From positions 398,356-462,355 of the forward strand of contig PJRA01000220.1 in assembly GCA_016987375.1 (NCBI GenBank): 64,000 nt of DNA, written 5' to 3'. This DNA is from Brachionus koreanus. Its lineage: Eukaryota > Rotifera > Eurotatoria > Ploima > Brachionidae. Below are positions 1 through 10,582 of the stretch, in pieces; position 1 is the first letter of the stretch, and the number at the start of each line of letters is the position of its first letter. The notes below the pieces were generated by a model. The model was not told the DNA's origin. It saw only the letters and a program-made list of their open reading frames with translations, and searched no databases. The position numbers and the translations under genes were made by a program.

Positions 1-499
1 CTTCCTGCTTTGTCAGTTTAGTTAAACTAAACTTGACTGTAGAATATTAACTATTATTATTATTACTATTTCATTCATTTATTATTTAAATAAAATCTAA
101 TTTAATAAAAAAACATGAAAACTATTTGTTATTATTTAATTTATTTTAAAAAAATCAATAACTTGACTTTACTAATAAATAAAAAAAATTTAAAACATTG
201 ACTTGACTTGACTTAAAACTTGTGACTTAAAAACAAGTCTGAAAAAAATCGATCTTTTGTTTTTGCCATTCTCATTCTTTTTTTGACTGTCTTTAGTTCT
301 TGCAAAAATCTTGATATTTTCATATTAATTTGATTTATTTTGTCTTTTCAAAAAATCAAAGCTTCTGAGACTATTTTGCTAATGTAATAATGCAAACACA
401 AATTGTGTCTTGTGCATATGAATTTAAATTGGCGCGAATTTAATTATCAATTAAATTGACAATTAATGAAGAAATAAAATTTTAATATCAAAAATTAAT
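1..499. other. Upstream non-coding region with AAGTC/GACTT repeat
   Basis: No gene is seen. The stretch at about 155-240 is rich in GACTT/AAGTC words and ends in ACAAGTCTGA, which recurs in the foldback near 31.8 kb, so it may be a degenerate copy of the same repeat. A short palindrome with 9-nt arms lies near 18-36. The last 100 bases are probably promoter and 5' UTR of the protease gene that starts at 500, but no specific element is recognised. Confidence 0.5.
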
Positions 500-2787
500 A
501 TGTTCTCAATTATAAATGTTTTTATTCTATTATTTCATGATGGTTTAGCTTTGAACCAAAATGCAGATCAAGTTCGTCAACTTGAAATATCAAATCTTAA
601 ATTTAATTATCTTTTGGACATTTTCCCCATTTATTTTAGCCTAAAATTTTCCAGTTTCGAATATAAATATGATATTTTGTTTTTTCCCAAGTCCAACTTT
701 AACTCTCATTCATCCAAGTATGAGAAATTTCACCGCAGCTATCAAAGCCTTTATGTCAAAGTGACAAAACCTGGTTTCAATAAAAAAAGTCGGTCTTTTT
801 ACAAAGCAGATTGTATTCTAATGCTTGATGATAAATCGTACAGAAACTTTATGCAAAAAAACATGACAGAAATAGAAAAAAAATTTCTAATAATAAGCTT
901 ACATATTATAAAGCAAAGAACAAATGCCGACGAATTGTGGATATTGATCGATGTTGACAGTGTGAAAACAGAAGCAACATACAAAGCCAATCGCTTTGAA
1001 ATATTTAACAGTTTATCGAGGGAAAAGCGAGAAAACAAAAGGACTGCCTATTATAGACCTGCAAATGGAAAATATCACTTGAATGTTGAATCATGCATAA
1101 TAATTGACTCACATGTGTACCAAATGTTCACAAATTTGTTGAACGCTCAAGATTCGCTTGATTATGTGAAAATGTATTTGAATGTTCGTTTTGCTAGAAC
1201 AATGACTATAATGAAAAAAATTTACGAAAAATTCAGCAACAATTTGTTCGACATCACACTTGAATTAAACCAACTCAAAATATTGACCAAATATCAGCCA
1301 ATTTTGGAAAACTTGAACCTTGTCGCTTTAATGCGCACTGTGTATGACCAATCAATTGAACAAAATTGGCTTAATCACACTGAATGTGATCACATATTTT
1401 TTTTACACAATTACAAATACGGCTTTGCGCTTGGAAATGCATTTGTGGCTGGTATTTGCTCCGATGCCAAAGTTTCAATTTCAAGAATTAATACACATTT
1501 TTCAATTGAAATAGTAATGGCTCATGAACTAGGTCACAATTTAGGTGCACAACATGATTCTGGATTCAATTGTTCTAAAAATTTTCTTATGAATAGCATT
1601 GCAGGTTCAGATCCGTCTAACTACCATGTATCACCTTGTTCAATTAATTTTTTGAAAGAGGCTCTTTTTACAAATGAATCAAAGTTGAAAAAAGAATTCA
1701 GTTGTTTGATTGAAAAAAATTCGAATAAAAATTTAGCTAAAAAAATGTCAATTTACAATTTGCCTGGTTACATTTTTTCAAAAAGTGATCAGTGCAGATT
1801 TTACATGAATTTATCGGATAGTTTTGCATGTAAGAGACAATCAGCGTCAATATGTCAGCTGCATTGCTATGATCCCATGAAAAATAAATGTGCCAAGCAA
1901 GACGTATGGACGTTCGATGGCACACCGTGTGATAAAGACAAGATATGCGTTAACGATCAATGCTTGGATTTTAATAGCGAACTAAGTCAAATTGTAGTAA
2001 GATCAGACACAAGGCCTATGATTCCTCATGAAATAAATAGGAATTTTTCTTTTCTTCAAAATTCAATCAAGCAGGCATTATCAATATGTCAAGAGGGATT
2101 TTCAACTGAAAGTTTAGCCTTTAGAACAAAAATATTCTTAGAAAGTTTAAGAATAAATTTTACATGTGACCAAATGATGTACATGCATCCAGATAGTATA
2201 CATTATAAAACTAAAAATATTCTAAATTCGATATGCTGTGAAAAGTATGTAAAATGGAGCTATTTAAAATGCAACAGAAAAGGAAAATGTAATTATCCGT
2301 CTTGTGAGCAACTTAAATCAAAGCCTTGTTTAAATGGCGGACAATGCGTTAATGTTAAATCTAGATTTAATTCAAGTGAACTGGAGTTTAGTTGCAATTG
2401 TACCGATGGCTTTAGTGGTTTTGTTTTATTATTTTAAAATTTTTTCTTTCTTTCTAAGATTCTAATTTTTTCAATTCAGGTCCATTATGTATGACGTTTG
2501 ATTCATGCGCGTTCAATCCATGCCAAAATAAAGCTGATTGCATTCCATTTGGTGAACATGGCTATATTGAATGTAAACATGTGGCAAGAAAAATCAAAAA
2601 AAAATTGATTCTCAATATAACGTTTAATTTTAGAGCATTTTTCAAAGCGTTAGTCATTTATCCAATAATCTTTAGCATTAATGGATTTCTTGTCGTTAAA
2701 TTCGTGTTTTTTCTACTGCCCAAAAGCATTAAATTAAAATTAATAGCTCTTCTATCTTTAGATAGAATTTTGTTTGTTACTAAATAA
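500..2787 (+). CDS. ADAM-type zinc metalloprotease, membrane-anchored
   Basis: Secreted or membrane-anchored metalloendopeptidase of the adamalysin/reprolysin family, expected to shed or cut extracellular proteins. Exons 500-2417 and 2480-2787 are joined over a 62-nt GT-AG intron, giving about 741 aa. An N-terminal signal peptide is followed by a prodomain. The zinc motif HELGHNLGAQH is at residues 342-352, with the catalytic Glu at 343 and a Met-turn (FLMNS) about 12 residues later. A cysteine-rich region (the GTPCDKDKICVNDQC stretch) and one EGF-like module (CLNGGQC...CNC) follow. The splice restores a second EGF start (PLCMTFDSCAFNPCQNKADC), after which a hydrophobic stretch looks like a type I membrane anchor. 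The second EGF lacks its final cysteines, so the extreme C-terminus may contain an unrecognised intron. Which ADAM subfamily it belongs to is unclear. Confidence 0.85.
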
Positions 2788-3391
2788 ATTTTTGAAAAAA
2801 TAAAAAATTTTCTTTTTTCCTTTAGTAAAAAGATTTTTTTAAAGTGAACTAAGTGGACTATTCGTATGATTTAGAAATCAGTGTCTTAAAAATCAGGCGC
2901 TTTGCAGAACAAAGTTAGCAAATATATTAAACGACCATTTCCCAAGTGCCATAATAGTGAACGATGGTCTTTCAGACATATTATATGATAAAATAAAAAT
3001 AATTGCATATACATAAATCTTACAAGCGTATTTTTTGACCATGTATCCTGGAATACATCCAGAATACATAAAAATACGTACATGTACTTTTTGTACTTTT
3101 GAATTTTTTTATTTCTTAATCTTTGATGCTGCACCAAATGAATAATTAAAAAAAATTATTTTTTATTTTTTACTTTAAAATCGAGTCTTGATGACACATT
3201 AAACTAAGGTTTTCAGTGTTTGATGTGGACCTAAATTCGTGATTACGCTATGATGTATTTATGTATTCGCTATGAATTCCAGAATACTCCACATTTGAAA
3301 AAAAAAAATACTTAGATTTATTCTTTTAAACACCAAGAATACATATTTAAAATTATGATTTCATCAATGGATTTGTAATTATTATTATTAT
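2788..3391. other. Intergenic, no gene seen
   Basis: AT-rich sequence after the protease stop. A small imperfect palindrome (GAATACAT words around 3045-3075) is the only structure noted. A minus-strand open frame at 2886-3137 shows no recognisable protein features. Confidence 0.4.
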
Positions 3392-3611
3392 TCAGAAACA
3401 CCTCATGATGAAAATCAGAAGAAAATCACCATTTAAGATATTGTTCACTAGTGTTTTTGTAAATTTGTTGTTTGCTAATCTCATTATGAAAGAAAGTTTT
3501 CTTATTACCAATATTCTCTCCATTGGTTCCATATTAATGGCCGCCATCAATTTTGTTGTTCTTGATCTCTTGCAGAGTCCAAACATTTTCTTCACCAAGT
3601 TGCCATCTGTT
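3392..3611 (-). mobile_element. Non-LTR retrotransposon (LINE) relic, reverse transcriptase C-terminal part
   Basis: The minus-strand reading contains KKMFGLCKRSRTTKLMAAI followed by NMEPMERILVIRKLSFIMRL. This pattern (basic LGL-KR, then two short helices) is typical of the region after the reverse transcriptase domain in animal LINEs. Only about 65 codons remain, with no RT catalytic box and no visible ends, so this is a dead fragment. It resembles, but is not a close copy of, the LINE pieces in the USP47 introns. Assignment rests on pattern only. Confidence 0.45.
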
Positions 3612-3981
3612 GTTTTAATTTTTTTAAAGTGAATTCGGTTAAGCTTATTAATAAATTTAAAAAGTAAAAAAAAATAAGCAAAAAATTTTACTTTTCCTTA
3701 AATAAATAAATAAATTCTTTAAGGAAAGAATACAAATTTTTTAAATTTAATCAAAGCTTTTTATAAACTTTGACTATAATAGATCAAAAAAAAATTATCA
3801 CGCTTCCAATCATGTTTATAAGAATGCACTGTTCATATTTAATGTATTATTATTTGCAAATTTAAATTCATTAAATTAATTTTAAAGAAAATATAGGTAA
3901 AATAACTAAAAACGAGAATACTTGGCTTTAGTTTTAAGTTTAGTTTCCACGGCAATTATTTTTGTTAACGTCAAGCTTAAA

Positions 3982-5769
3982 ATGTTTAAAAGCAGTAGAA
4001 GTAAATTTAATGAAACCGATGGTAAACTAATCGAGGCCATTAATCTTATAGCAAGTCTCAATCCGAGTGAAATTATACTCAGCTCTGAAGCTTTTAGTGC
4101 TCTTAGTCTACTTAAAACCTATCAAGTAGAGCCAATTTTGTTGCTTGAAAAAAAAATTCATTGTATTTTAAACAAAATACTCATAGAGCTTTACGAAAAA
4201 CAAAGTTTATTTCAAATTCAAAATGACGGTTCGCCAGTTATTCAGCATCAGAACAGAATATCCATTATGGAAACATGTTTGGCCATAATAAATTACTCTG
4301 CAATGAATTCAGTTAAATTTGCCAAAGAGTCTCTAAAAAACGATGGCTTGGATGCTCATTTTTGTTTTCTTAAAAAAACCAGCTTTGTTAATCAAGCTTT
4401 GAATGGCGATTTCGAGATAAGAGACAAATTAGCATTCAATTTAATAGACTATCTAATTTTAAATGTGTACATTTATAGCAAAAACTGTGAAGAAAATTTA
4501 AACAAGTGGATAGAACTAGATGCACTAGATACTTTGATTAATCTTGCTAAATTAAAGCCAAATAGCCAGATTCAAGTTTATTTGACTATTGCCAACATTG
4601 CAACTGACAAGCAAGTAGAAGATATTCCCGACATACCTGATATTTTAGATATTATACAAAAGAAAATTAGTTTAATAGCCGAAAATTTTCGGGAGAAAAA
4701 ATTTGATAGATATCCAAGACAAATAATTGACGACAATCATATCATAGATGTCAATGTTCATTGCATTTCCCAATCAAATGGTTTAAAGTGTTCCCTATTA
4801 GTTTTTCTATCTGGACTGTATCGTCTATCTGTCAATGACAAGATTAGATCAAAAATTTATTTTGAGAATAGTTTTAAGAAAAACTTAAAGACTATTCTGC
4901 TTGATGGCAACGAAATAGAAACCAAGTATGCTCTTAGGCTTTATGCACAATTGTCGTTTGACCATCATATTGCAAAAGACTTGTTGAATGATGTGCAAAT
5001 AATAGACTTTTTGAAAAACAATCCATATCAGTCTTTATCGGAACAAATAGCATGGAATATAAATCAAAGAAAAACATTTAATGAAAGTAGAAAATCAAAA
5101 ATTGAAGATCATGTAATGATTAGTTACAATTCAGCATCACGTGACTTGTGTATGAAGATCAAGTCTAAATTGGAACAAAATGGCGTCAAAGTTTGGATAG
5201 ATGTGGAAAATATAAGCGGTCTGTGTTTACAATCAATGGCTGAAGCAATCGAAAATAGCTATTGTGTTCTAATTTGTCTTAGTGAAAAGTATAGACAATC
5301 AATCAATTGTCAATCTGAAGCCTTGTACGCATTCAGGCTTAATAAGCCAATAGTGCCATTGATAATGCAGAAAGACTATGAAAATGTTAAAGGATGGCTT
5401 GGTCTCATAATAAGTGACAAAATTTTTATCAACTTTACAAAGTATTCTTTCGAAGAGTGCATGAGACGGCTTGGTAGAGAATTAAAAAATTTAGAATGCT
5501 GTTCAGATGTCAAGTTGGAGCAAGCAAAAGAGATACCGGTTGAAAAATGGAACGAAGAGCAAGTGAAAGATTGGTTCGAAAAAAATTCTCTTAATCTAAG
5601 AATACTTAACTTTTTTGAGCCATGCAATGGCGAAATTTTGAAGCAAGTTTACGAGATGAGACGTGATGCACCTGAATTTTTCTATCAAAGCTTTAGAAAT
5701 GTAGATTTAGACATGAATTCAATTTTAAATTTTACCCATAAATTAAAAGCTGTTTTTGAATCTAAATAA
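3982..5769 (+). CDS. ARM-repeat, TIR and SAM-like domain protein
   Basis: Intracellular TIR-domain protein of 595 aa encoded by one exon. The first ATG in frame is at 3982; the frame is open further upstream but with no ATG. Residues 1-370 are helical and resemble armadillo-type repeats. A TIR domain spans about 373-510: it opens with DHVMISYNSAS, contains KVWIDVENISG, and has Glu446 in the C-x-x-E-x-x-x-A context where NAD-cleaving TIRs such as SARM1 carry their catalytic glutamate. A C-terminal SAM-like domain (about 518-590) begins at KWNEEQVKDWF. SARM1 has ARM-SAM-SAM-TIR, so the order here differs. A role in NAD hydrolysis or innate-type signalling is inference. No signal peptide or membrane span is seen. 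The stop lies 4 nt from the convergent neighbour's stop. Confidence 0.8.
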   Translation: MFKSSRSKFNETDGKLIEAINLIASLNPSEIILSSEAFSALSLLKTYQVEPILLLEKKIHCILNKILIELYEKQSLFQIQNDGSPVIQHQNRISIMETCLAIINYSAMNSVKFAKESLKNDGLDAHFCFLKKTSFVNQALNGDFEIRDKLAFNLIDYLILNVYIYSKNCEENLNKWIELDALDTLINLAKLKPNSQIQVYLTIANIATDKQVEDIPDIPDILDIIQKKISLIAENFREKKFDRYPRQIIDDNHIIDVNVHCISQSNGLKCSLLVFLSGLYRLSVNDKIRSKIYFENSFKKNLKTILLDGNEIETKYALRLYAQLSFDHHIAKDLLNDVQIIDFLKNNPYQSLSEQIAWNINQRKTFNESRKSKIEDHVMISYNSASRDLCMKIKSKLEQNGVKVWIDVENISGLCLQSMAEAIENSYCVLICLSEKYRQSINCQSEALYAFRLNKPIVPLIMQKDYENVKGWLGLIISDKIFINFTKYSFEECMRRLGRELKNLECCSDVKLEQAKEIPVEKWNEEQVKDWFEKNSLNLRILNFFEPCNGEILKQVYEMRRDAPEFFYQSFRNVDLDMNSILNFTHKLKAVFESK

Positions 5770-5773
5770 TTTA

Positions 5774-7921
5774 TTAAACTATATTTACACTTGTTCTTGG
5801 TAAATTGTTTTTTATTAGAAAAGATATAGTTTGCGGGTTGAATAAACCATTTTGATTTTTGTTTGGCTTTGATTGAACCACCACAATATCTTTATCGCTA
5901 ACAATTTGTACAAAAAATGCGCCTTCTTTTCGATTTGTTTTAAATCGGTTATTCTTGGCATCATGGTTTAGTTTGACGCTAATTATCAAACTAACCAAGC
6001 AGTTTAGCAATTCAATTCCATTTATCACCAGGCCAATGATAAGTAAAATGTCTTTGTTTTCTTTTTGAAAAGTTTTGCCCAATGTGGTGTGATTAACTAG
6101 GCCAAATCGTAGAAATTGCATGTTAACCACTGATGCTATTAGTGTCATCGAATTACAGGCAGCAAAACAAAGAATCTTAAATAGAAAAAATTACTGTGAA
6201 TATTGCAAATATTCAAAGAGAAACAAATTGTTAAATTCAAAAACAAACAAAACAAAAATTCCTTCTCGATTTAAATTAATTAAAATTTATTAAAATAAAA
6301 TATTTAAAAAAAAATACTGCAAAAAAGTGTAGCATAGTTTGATGCACCTTTTTTTTTCTAAAATAAAATTTTTGGTTTTTTTTTTTTTTAGGAAATCATA
6401 TTATTAATCATCATTATTAAAATCTTATTGATAGTTTACTCTTTGTTTGATAAAATATTTAAAGAAAAAAAGATGCAAAAAAGTATGTTGCACTATTTTT
6501 AAGTATATTTTTAAAAATATTTTATTTCAGTAAATTCTAATTTATCGAAAAAGAAGGAATTTTTGTTTTGTTTGTATTTCAATTTCACAATATCTTTATT
6601 TTCCTTAATATAATGTTGACTCATAAAATTTTGTGTTTCTTAAATGTTTTAAATGCTCTTCAATATAATATGTCTAACTCTTTGTTTATTTATTTTAAAA
6701 ATGAAAATTTTAAAATTAAAATTTTGAAATTTTGGTATTCATATCTCAATATTGTTCCAGTGATCCATCGAAGTTGGTTATGCGAGAGATTCAAAAAAAA
6801 AAAAAAATTTTTATAAATAATAATTAAGTATAACAGGAATTATGTAAATCTTTATTTTATTTTTTTTTTTTAAACATGTAAACTAAATGGTATATAATAT
6901 TGTCTTCTTATAATTTAAAATTTTAATTTTTTTATAATTTTCATCGCCAATTCTGGCGTAATCTTTTCTGAATAAATTAATAATAAATATCTCAAAATTA
7001 GAAAAAAAAGCCAACAAAAACAAAAAATTGTGATAATATGAACAAGATAAGTTAAAAAAATTAATGCTATTGATACGAGCCTTCAGAGGAAGTAAGAGTC
7101 AAGTATAGACCAGTTATTCTCAATCAGAATGCTCTGCTAACGGCCGTTGAGAGAAAGCCCAGCTTAGTGCTCGCCAATTATCAAATGATCCTTACATATC
7201 ACATCCTTAATTTAATAAACAAAGCTAAAAGACATTGCCAAGTTGTTCCTAATGATTTGATAGATTTCGATATGCAACAAGGCATTGAAATTTTTAGGAA
7301 AATAATTAAAAATATTTTCTGGATGAACTTTAAATTAGTTGAAGATGGTCTTAATAACTTTTAAAAATATAATTTAATTATTTAATAATCTATTAAATAT
7401 ATTTTATTATTCTTTTGTTAATCTATAATTTTTTAATAATTAATTCTGAATTTTTTCAGTTTTGATAAAAGATCTTAATTAAGAATATTTAGATTTTATT
7501 GACAATTAAATCTCATTGATTTCTTACATATATTGAAATATTTTTTATATGATCTTCTCAAAATCATTAAATTTTCTTTGATCCAAAGAAAAATATAAGA
7601 ATTTCTTAATTGTAATTCGAGTGTCTTGGCATATATATTAGAAATTAGAAAAAATTACTGTATATTGAGATCGTTGTTTGCACATGGTGAGACCACAAAC
7701 ACCACACATTATGTACTTGAATTAATAATCTAGATCAAAGATAACAAAATAAAGCAGATTTTGTGATAGATTACCAAAATTCCGGACCAAATTGGGGATA
7801 TGTTGTGAGCCATCCAAACCAATGTGCGAATACTAGACATTATTCCAATTATTATGTTGATCAAACCAAGCAGGAAATGAACTGAGGAGATTATTATCAC
7901 AAAAACAATTTTAGCCAACAT
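5774..7921 (-). CDS. Small multi-pass membrane protein, MS4A/tetraspan-like
   Basis: Two exons on the minus strand, 7921-7775 and 6175-5774, joined in phase 0 over a 1.6-kb intron to give about 182 aa. The donor reads GTAATC and the acceptor TTTAAG. Exon 1 carries a long hydrophobic segment (residues about 4-28). The splice rebuilds a second one (PIWSGILILCFAACNSMTL). A third (DILLIIGLVINGIELLNCL) lies before a basic cytoplasmic tail. The PxWSGI motif at the start of the second span and the E-containing last span recall the MS4A family, but only three clear spans are visible and no cysteine motif of true tetraspanins is present. Function is unknown. The intron holds an inverted-repeat element and an orphan open stretch. 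Confidence 0.6.
6241..6575. mobile_element. MITE-like element with ~60-bp terminal inverted repeats
   Basis: The left arm (about 6243-6308) and right arm (about 6512-6574) are inverted copies of one another: each starts with CAAACAAAACAAAAATTCCT and continues through a CGAT-AAATT-AATTTA block to AAATAAAATATTT. Spacer is about 200 bp and holds no coding capacity. Sequences with the same terminus occur near 55681 and 57668, so this is a repeat family, probably a non-autonomous DNA transposon. No clean target-site duplication was found. It sits in the intron of the MS4A-like gene. Confidence 0.6.
7074..7364 (+). other. Orphan open stretch of 96 codons without ATG start
   Basis: Plus-strand frame open from 7074 (after a TGA) to a TAA at 7362. 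It reads YEPSEEVRVKYRPVILNQNA, then a leucine-rich helical part and FDMQQGIEIFRKIIKNIFW. Amino-acid content looks more protein-like than the surrounding AT-rich DNA, but the family is not recognised and there is no usable ATG at the start. It lies in the intron of the MS4A-like gene on the opposite strand. It may be a decayed exon or transposon piece. Confidence 0.3.
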
Positions 7922-10582
7922 TTGAGAAGAATAACGAATTCAAATCGATTTCTTTATTCCCTATGTTGCAGCAATTTGAATAACAAAATTAATCACAAGT
8001 ATTACTTAAATATTTATAACTATGAGCTTAGAAAAATTTTCTATCAATGATAATAATCAGCATTTTAATTCATATAGATGCTTCTATCTTTATAATTCTG
8101 CTTTTTGTGATAAATTACGAAAAATAGAAATCTATTTTTTTCAAGGTATCCGGTAAAAAAAACATTAATATCTAAAATTTTTTATTTGATTGATTAAAGA
8201 AATAATTTTGAACCTGATTATTTTGGCTTTATTTTATTTTCTCAGTCAATAAATAAAAAAACATCTAGCTAGTTCCCTCGTTTCCATAAATTCAGGATTA
8301 AAAAAAAAAATAATTTTTTTTTTCTCCAGTAATTGATTTTATTTTATAGCTACAAAGTAATCAAATTATTTTGAAAAATTTCAATTAAAAATAATCAAAA
8401 ATGCAAATTGTTTCATTAAACAAAATTCAAATTTAAAGAGTTTTTCGGAAATAATACCCTAAAATGAACTTAGTTCATCTAAATTTTTAAAAAATATTCC
8501 CACATTTCATGTTAAAACGAAAAAAATTGACACTTTTGATTAATGTAACTTTTTTTTTTCATTTTTATTTTCAATAAAATAATTTTTCATAATTTACAAA
8601 AACTGAATTTTTAATCTAGATAAAAATCTTTTTAATTTTCAAAAGATATGGAGTCTATATATTTTTTTAAATATTTATTTTTTTCTATTTCTTTTTCTAA
8701 TAAGCTTAGTTCTGAATTTAAATCTTAAACAACACACAGCAAACAAGCTAAAGCGGATGACTACAAAGTCTAAGTTTATAACACAAATTTTAATTATATT
8801 AGAGCAAATAATTTGATTTGTAAGAAAACAATGTTTGCCATTTCTAGGACAATTTTGTTAGGAATTCTGCAAATCTTCAAACTGAATTAAAATTTCTAGT
8901 TCTGTTTGCAATCAAAAGAGAATTCTAATTTTGCTGAAATTTCAATAAATTATTAAGCAACTAAGAATACTAATTTTTTAAAGCAATTAAAGAATTTAGA
9001 GCTTATTAACTACTTAATGTGTCTTTATATTTATGAACTTAATGGCAGACTTTTAAGCCTGTTTTTTTTCTAAAAAATTTCTAGTAGAGTAAAAAAAATA
9101 TTTGTTTTGATTAAAAGACTTGAATTTAAAAATTTTGATTGAACATATTTATTAAAGCATGAACTAAAAAATAGCTAGAAAAAATACTTGTTTTTTTTAA
9201 TAAATAATTAAATTGAATTGGAAACTTTCTTAAAATTGAAATGAAAAAAGTTTACTTGGAAAAATCGATAAATCCTAATCACAAAATCTAAATTGATTCC
9301 AAATTCAAATTTAGCAAAAAACTTTCAGGCAGTTAATTAAACTGTAATAAACTGTATATTCAGAGAACCAATTGTTCATTGTTCCATGTTTAATTGTGAA
9401 AACTAGTTCCGCGAGCTGAGATTTTTAATCAGACTATATTTTATGCTTATATGCAGTTTTCGTGACGATAGCTAAAAAGGGAGATATTTGCGCCAGATTT
9501 CACTATTTATCTCATCCTTGAAAGATCAAAACATTTATCTAAATCGATAAACTAAAATATATAATTTTAATTTTAGACAAAAATTGTTTGCCTACAACAG
9601 TGTAATTCCTCAACAACAACAAAAAGCAATTAGAATTATTAAAACTAAAAAGCCACTTGTAAATTTGAATTATCTGCTACTTAATTTTATCGCAAATTAT
9701 CATCTCTAAAATTAATTTGAATTGATCTATTTTTTGGAAATTTAAATTAGAAAATAAAATTTTCTTCTGATTTCCATTAATAATAATAAAGCAAAAATAA
9801 ATAAAAATTAGAAAGGGCTTGCATTACACACTTACAACTGTCTCTTCATCACTATGAAAAATCTATTTAAAAAAAAATAATTTCTAATGAAATTTTTGTA
9901 ATAAATTGAATAATTTAATAATATTACACAAATGAGATAATATATTTTGTGTAGAAAAAAAATGCTTTATTAATTTTATTTTAATTTTTTTTTTTAAAAA
10001 GGTAATTTAAATTTTTTTTTTAAATATTGAATTATTGAAAATAATTAAAACTCTTAAGCATTTCGGAAGTTCTTTAATAAGCTATTTGTGATGCTGATTC
10101 ATAAACCCATCTTTGTTGCAAAATATTAACATGCTTACATTTACGATCTAATAGGAAATTTATTCACACTTTTTGAAAATTATACATGATTCAGTCTTTT
10201 CGCGCTTCCATTCCAAGTTAAACATGACCTTTGATTGTTTTAATAGCGCGGCTTTATTTAATAAAATTAAATAACTTTATTCTAAATTAAATTATATCTA
10301 AAACTAAAACAAAAGACAAACATATTGAAAAGAGATAAAGAGATAAGTGTAGCTTTAGAAGACATATCCTAATATATGAGGTCGATAACTTGATCTATAA
10401 TTTTGATTCCTATGAAATTAACAATCATTAAAAAATAAAAAATTTTTACCTCTAAAAAATAGAAATAAAACTTTTGAATTAAAAAAATTTAGAAAATTTT
10501 TATTTTATTTTCGATTTTTACAATTTAAATTTTGATTTAAAAAATTTTTCAATAAGTCAGCTAAAAAAGATACCAATTGTAA
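7922..10582. other. 2.7-kb intergenic region, nothing recognised
   Basis: Very AT-rich, with many A and T runs and short frames only. No RNA gene, repeat with defined ends or coding remnant could be supported. A slightly less AT-rich patch near 9365-9520 has no recognisable content. The right end is 3' flank of the phosphatase gene. Confidence 0.5.

Noticed and set aside
3405..3632. Plus-strand hydrophobic frame of 75 codons
   Set aside because: It is the antisense of the LINE relic at 3392-3611 and has no independent support.
3922..3981. 20-residue hydrophobic N-terminal extension of the TIR gene
   Set aside because: It starts at a TTG codon. In an animal gene the first ATG in frame is at 3982, so the signal-like extension is not supported.
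3982..5769. Bacterial-type TIR defence gene acquired by transfer
   Set aside because: Base composition matches the surroundings and the ARM/SAM context is typical of animals; nothing in the sequence points to bacterial origin.
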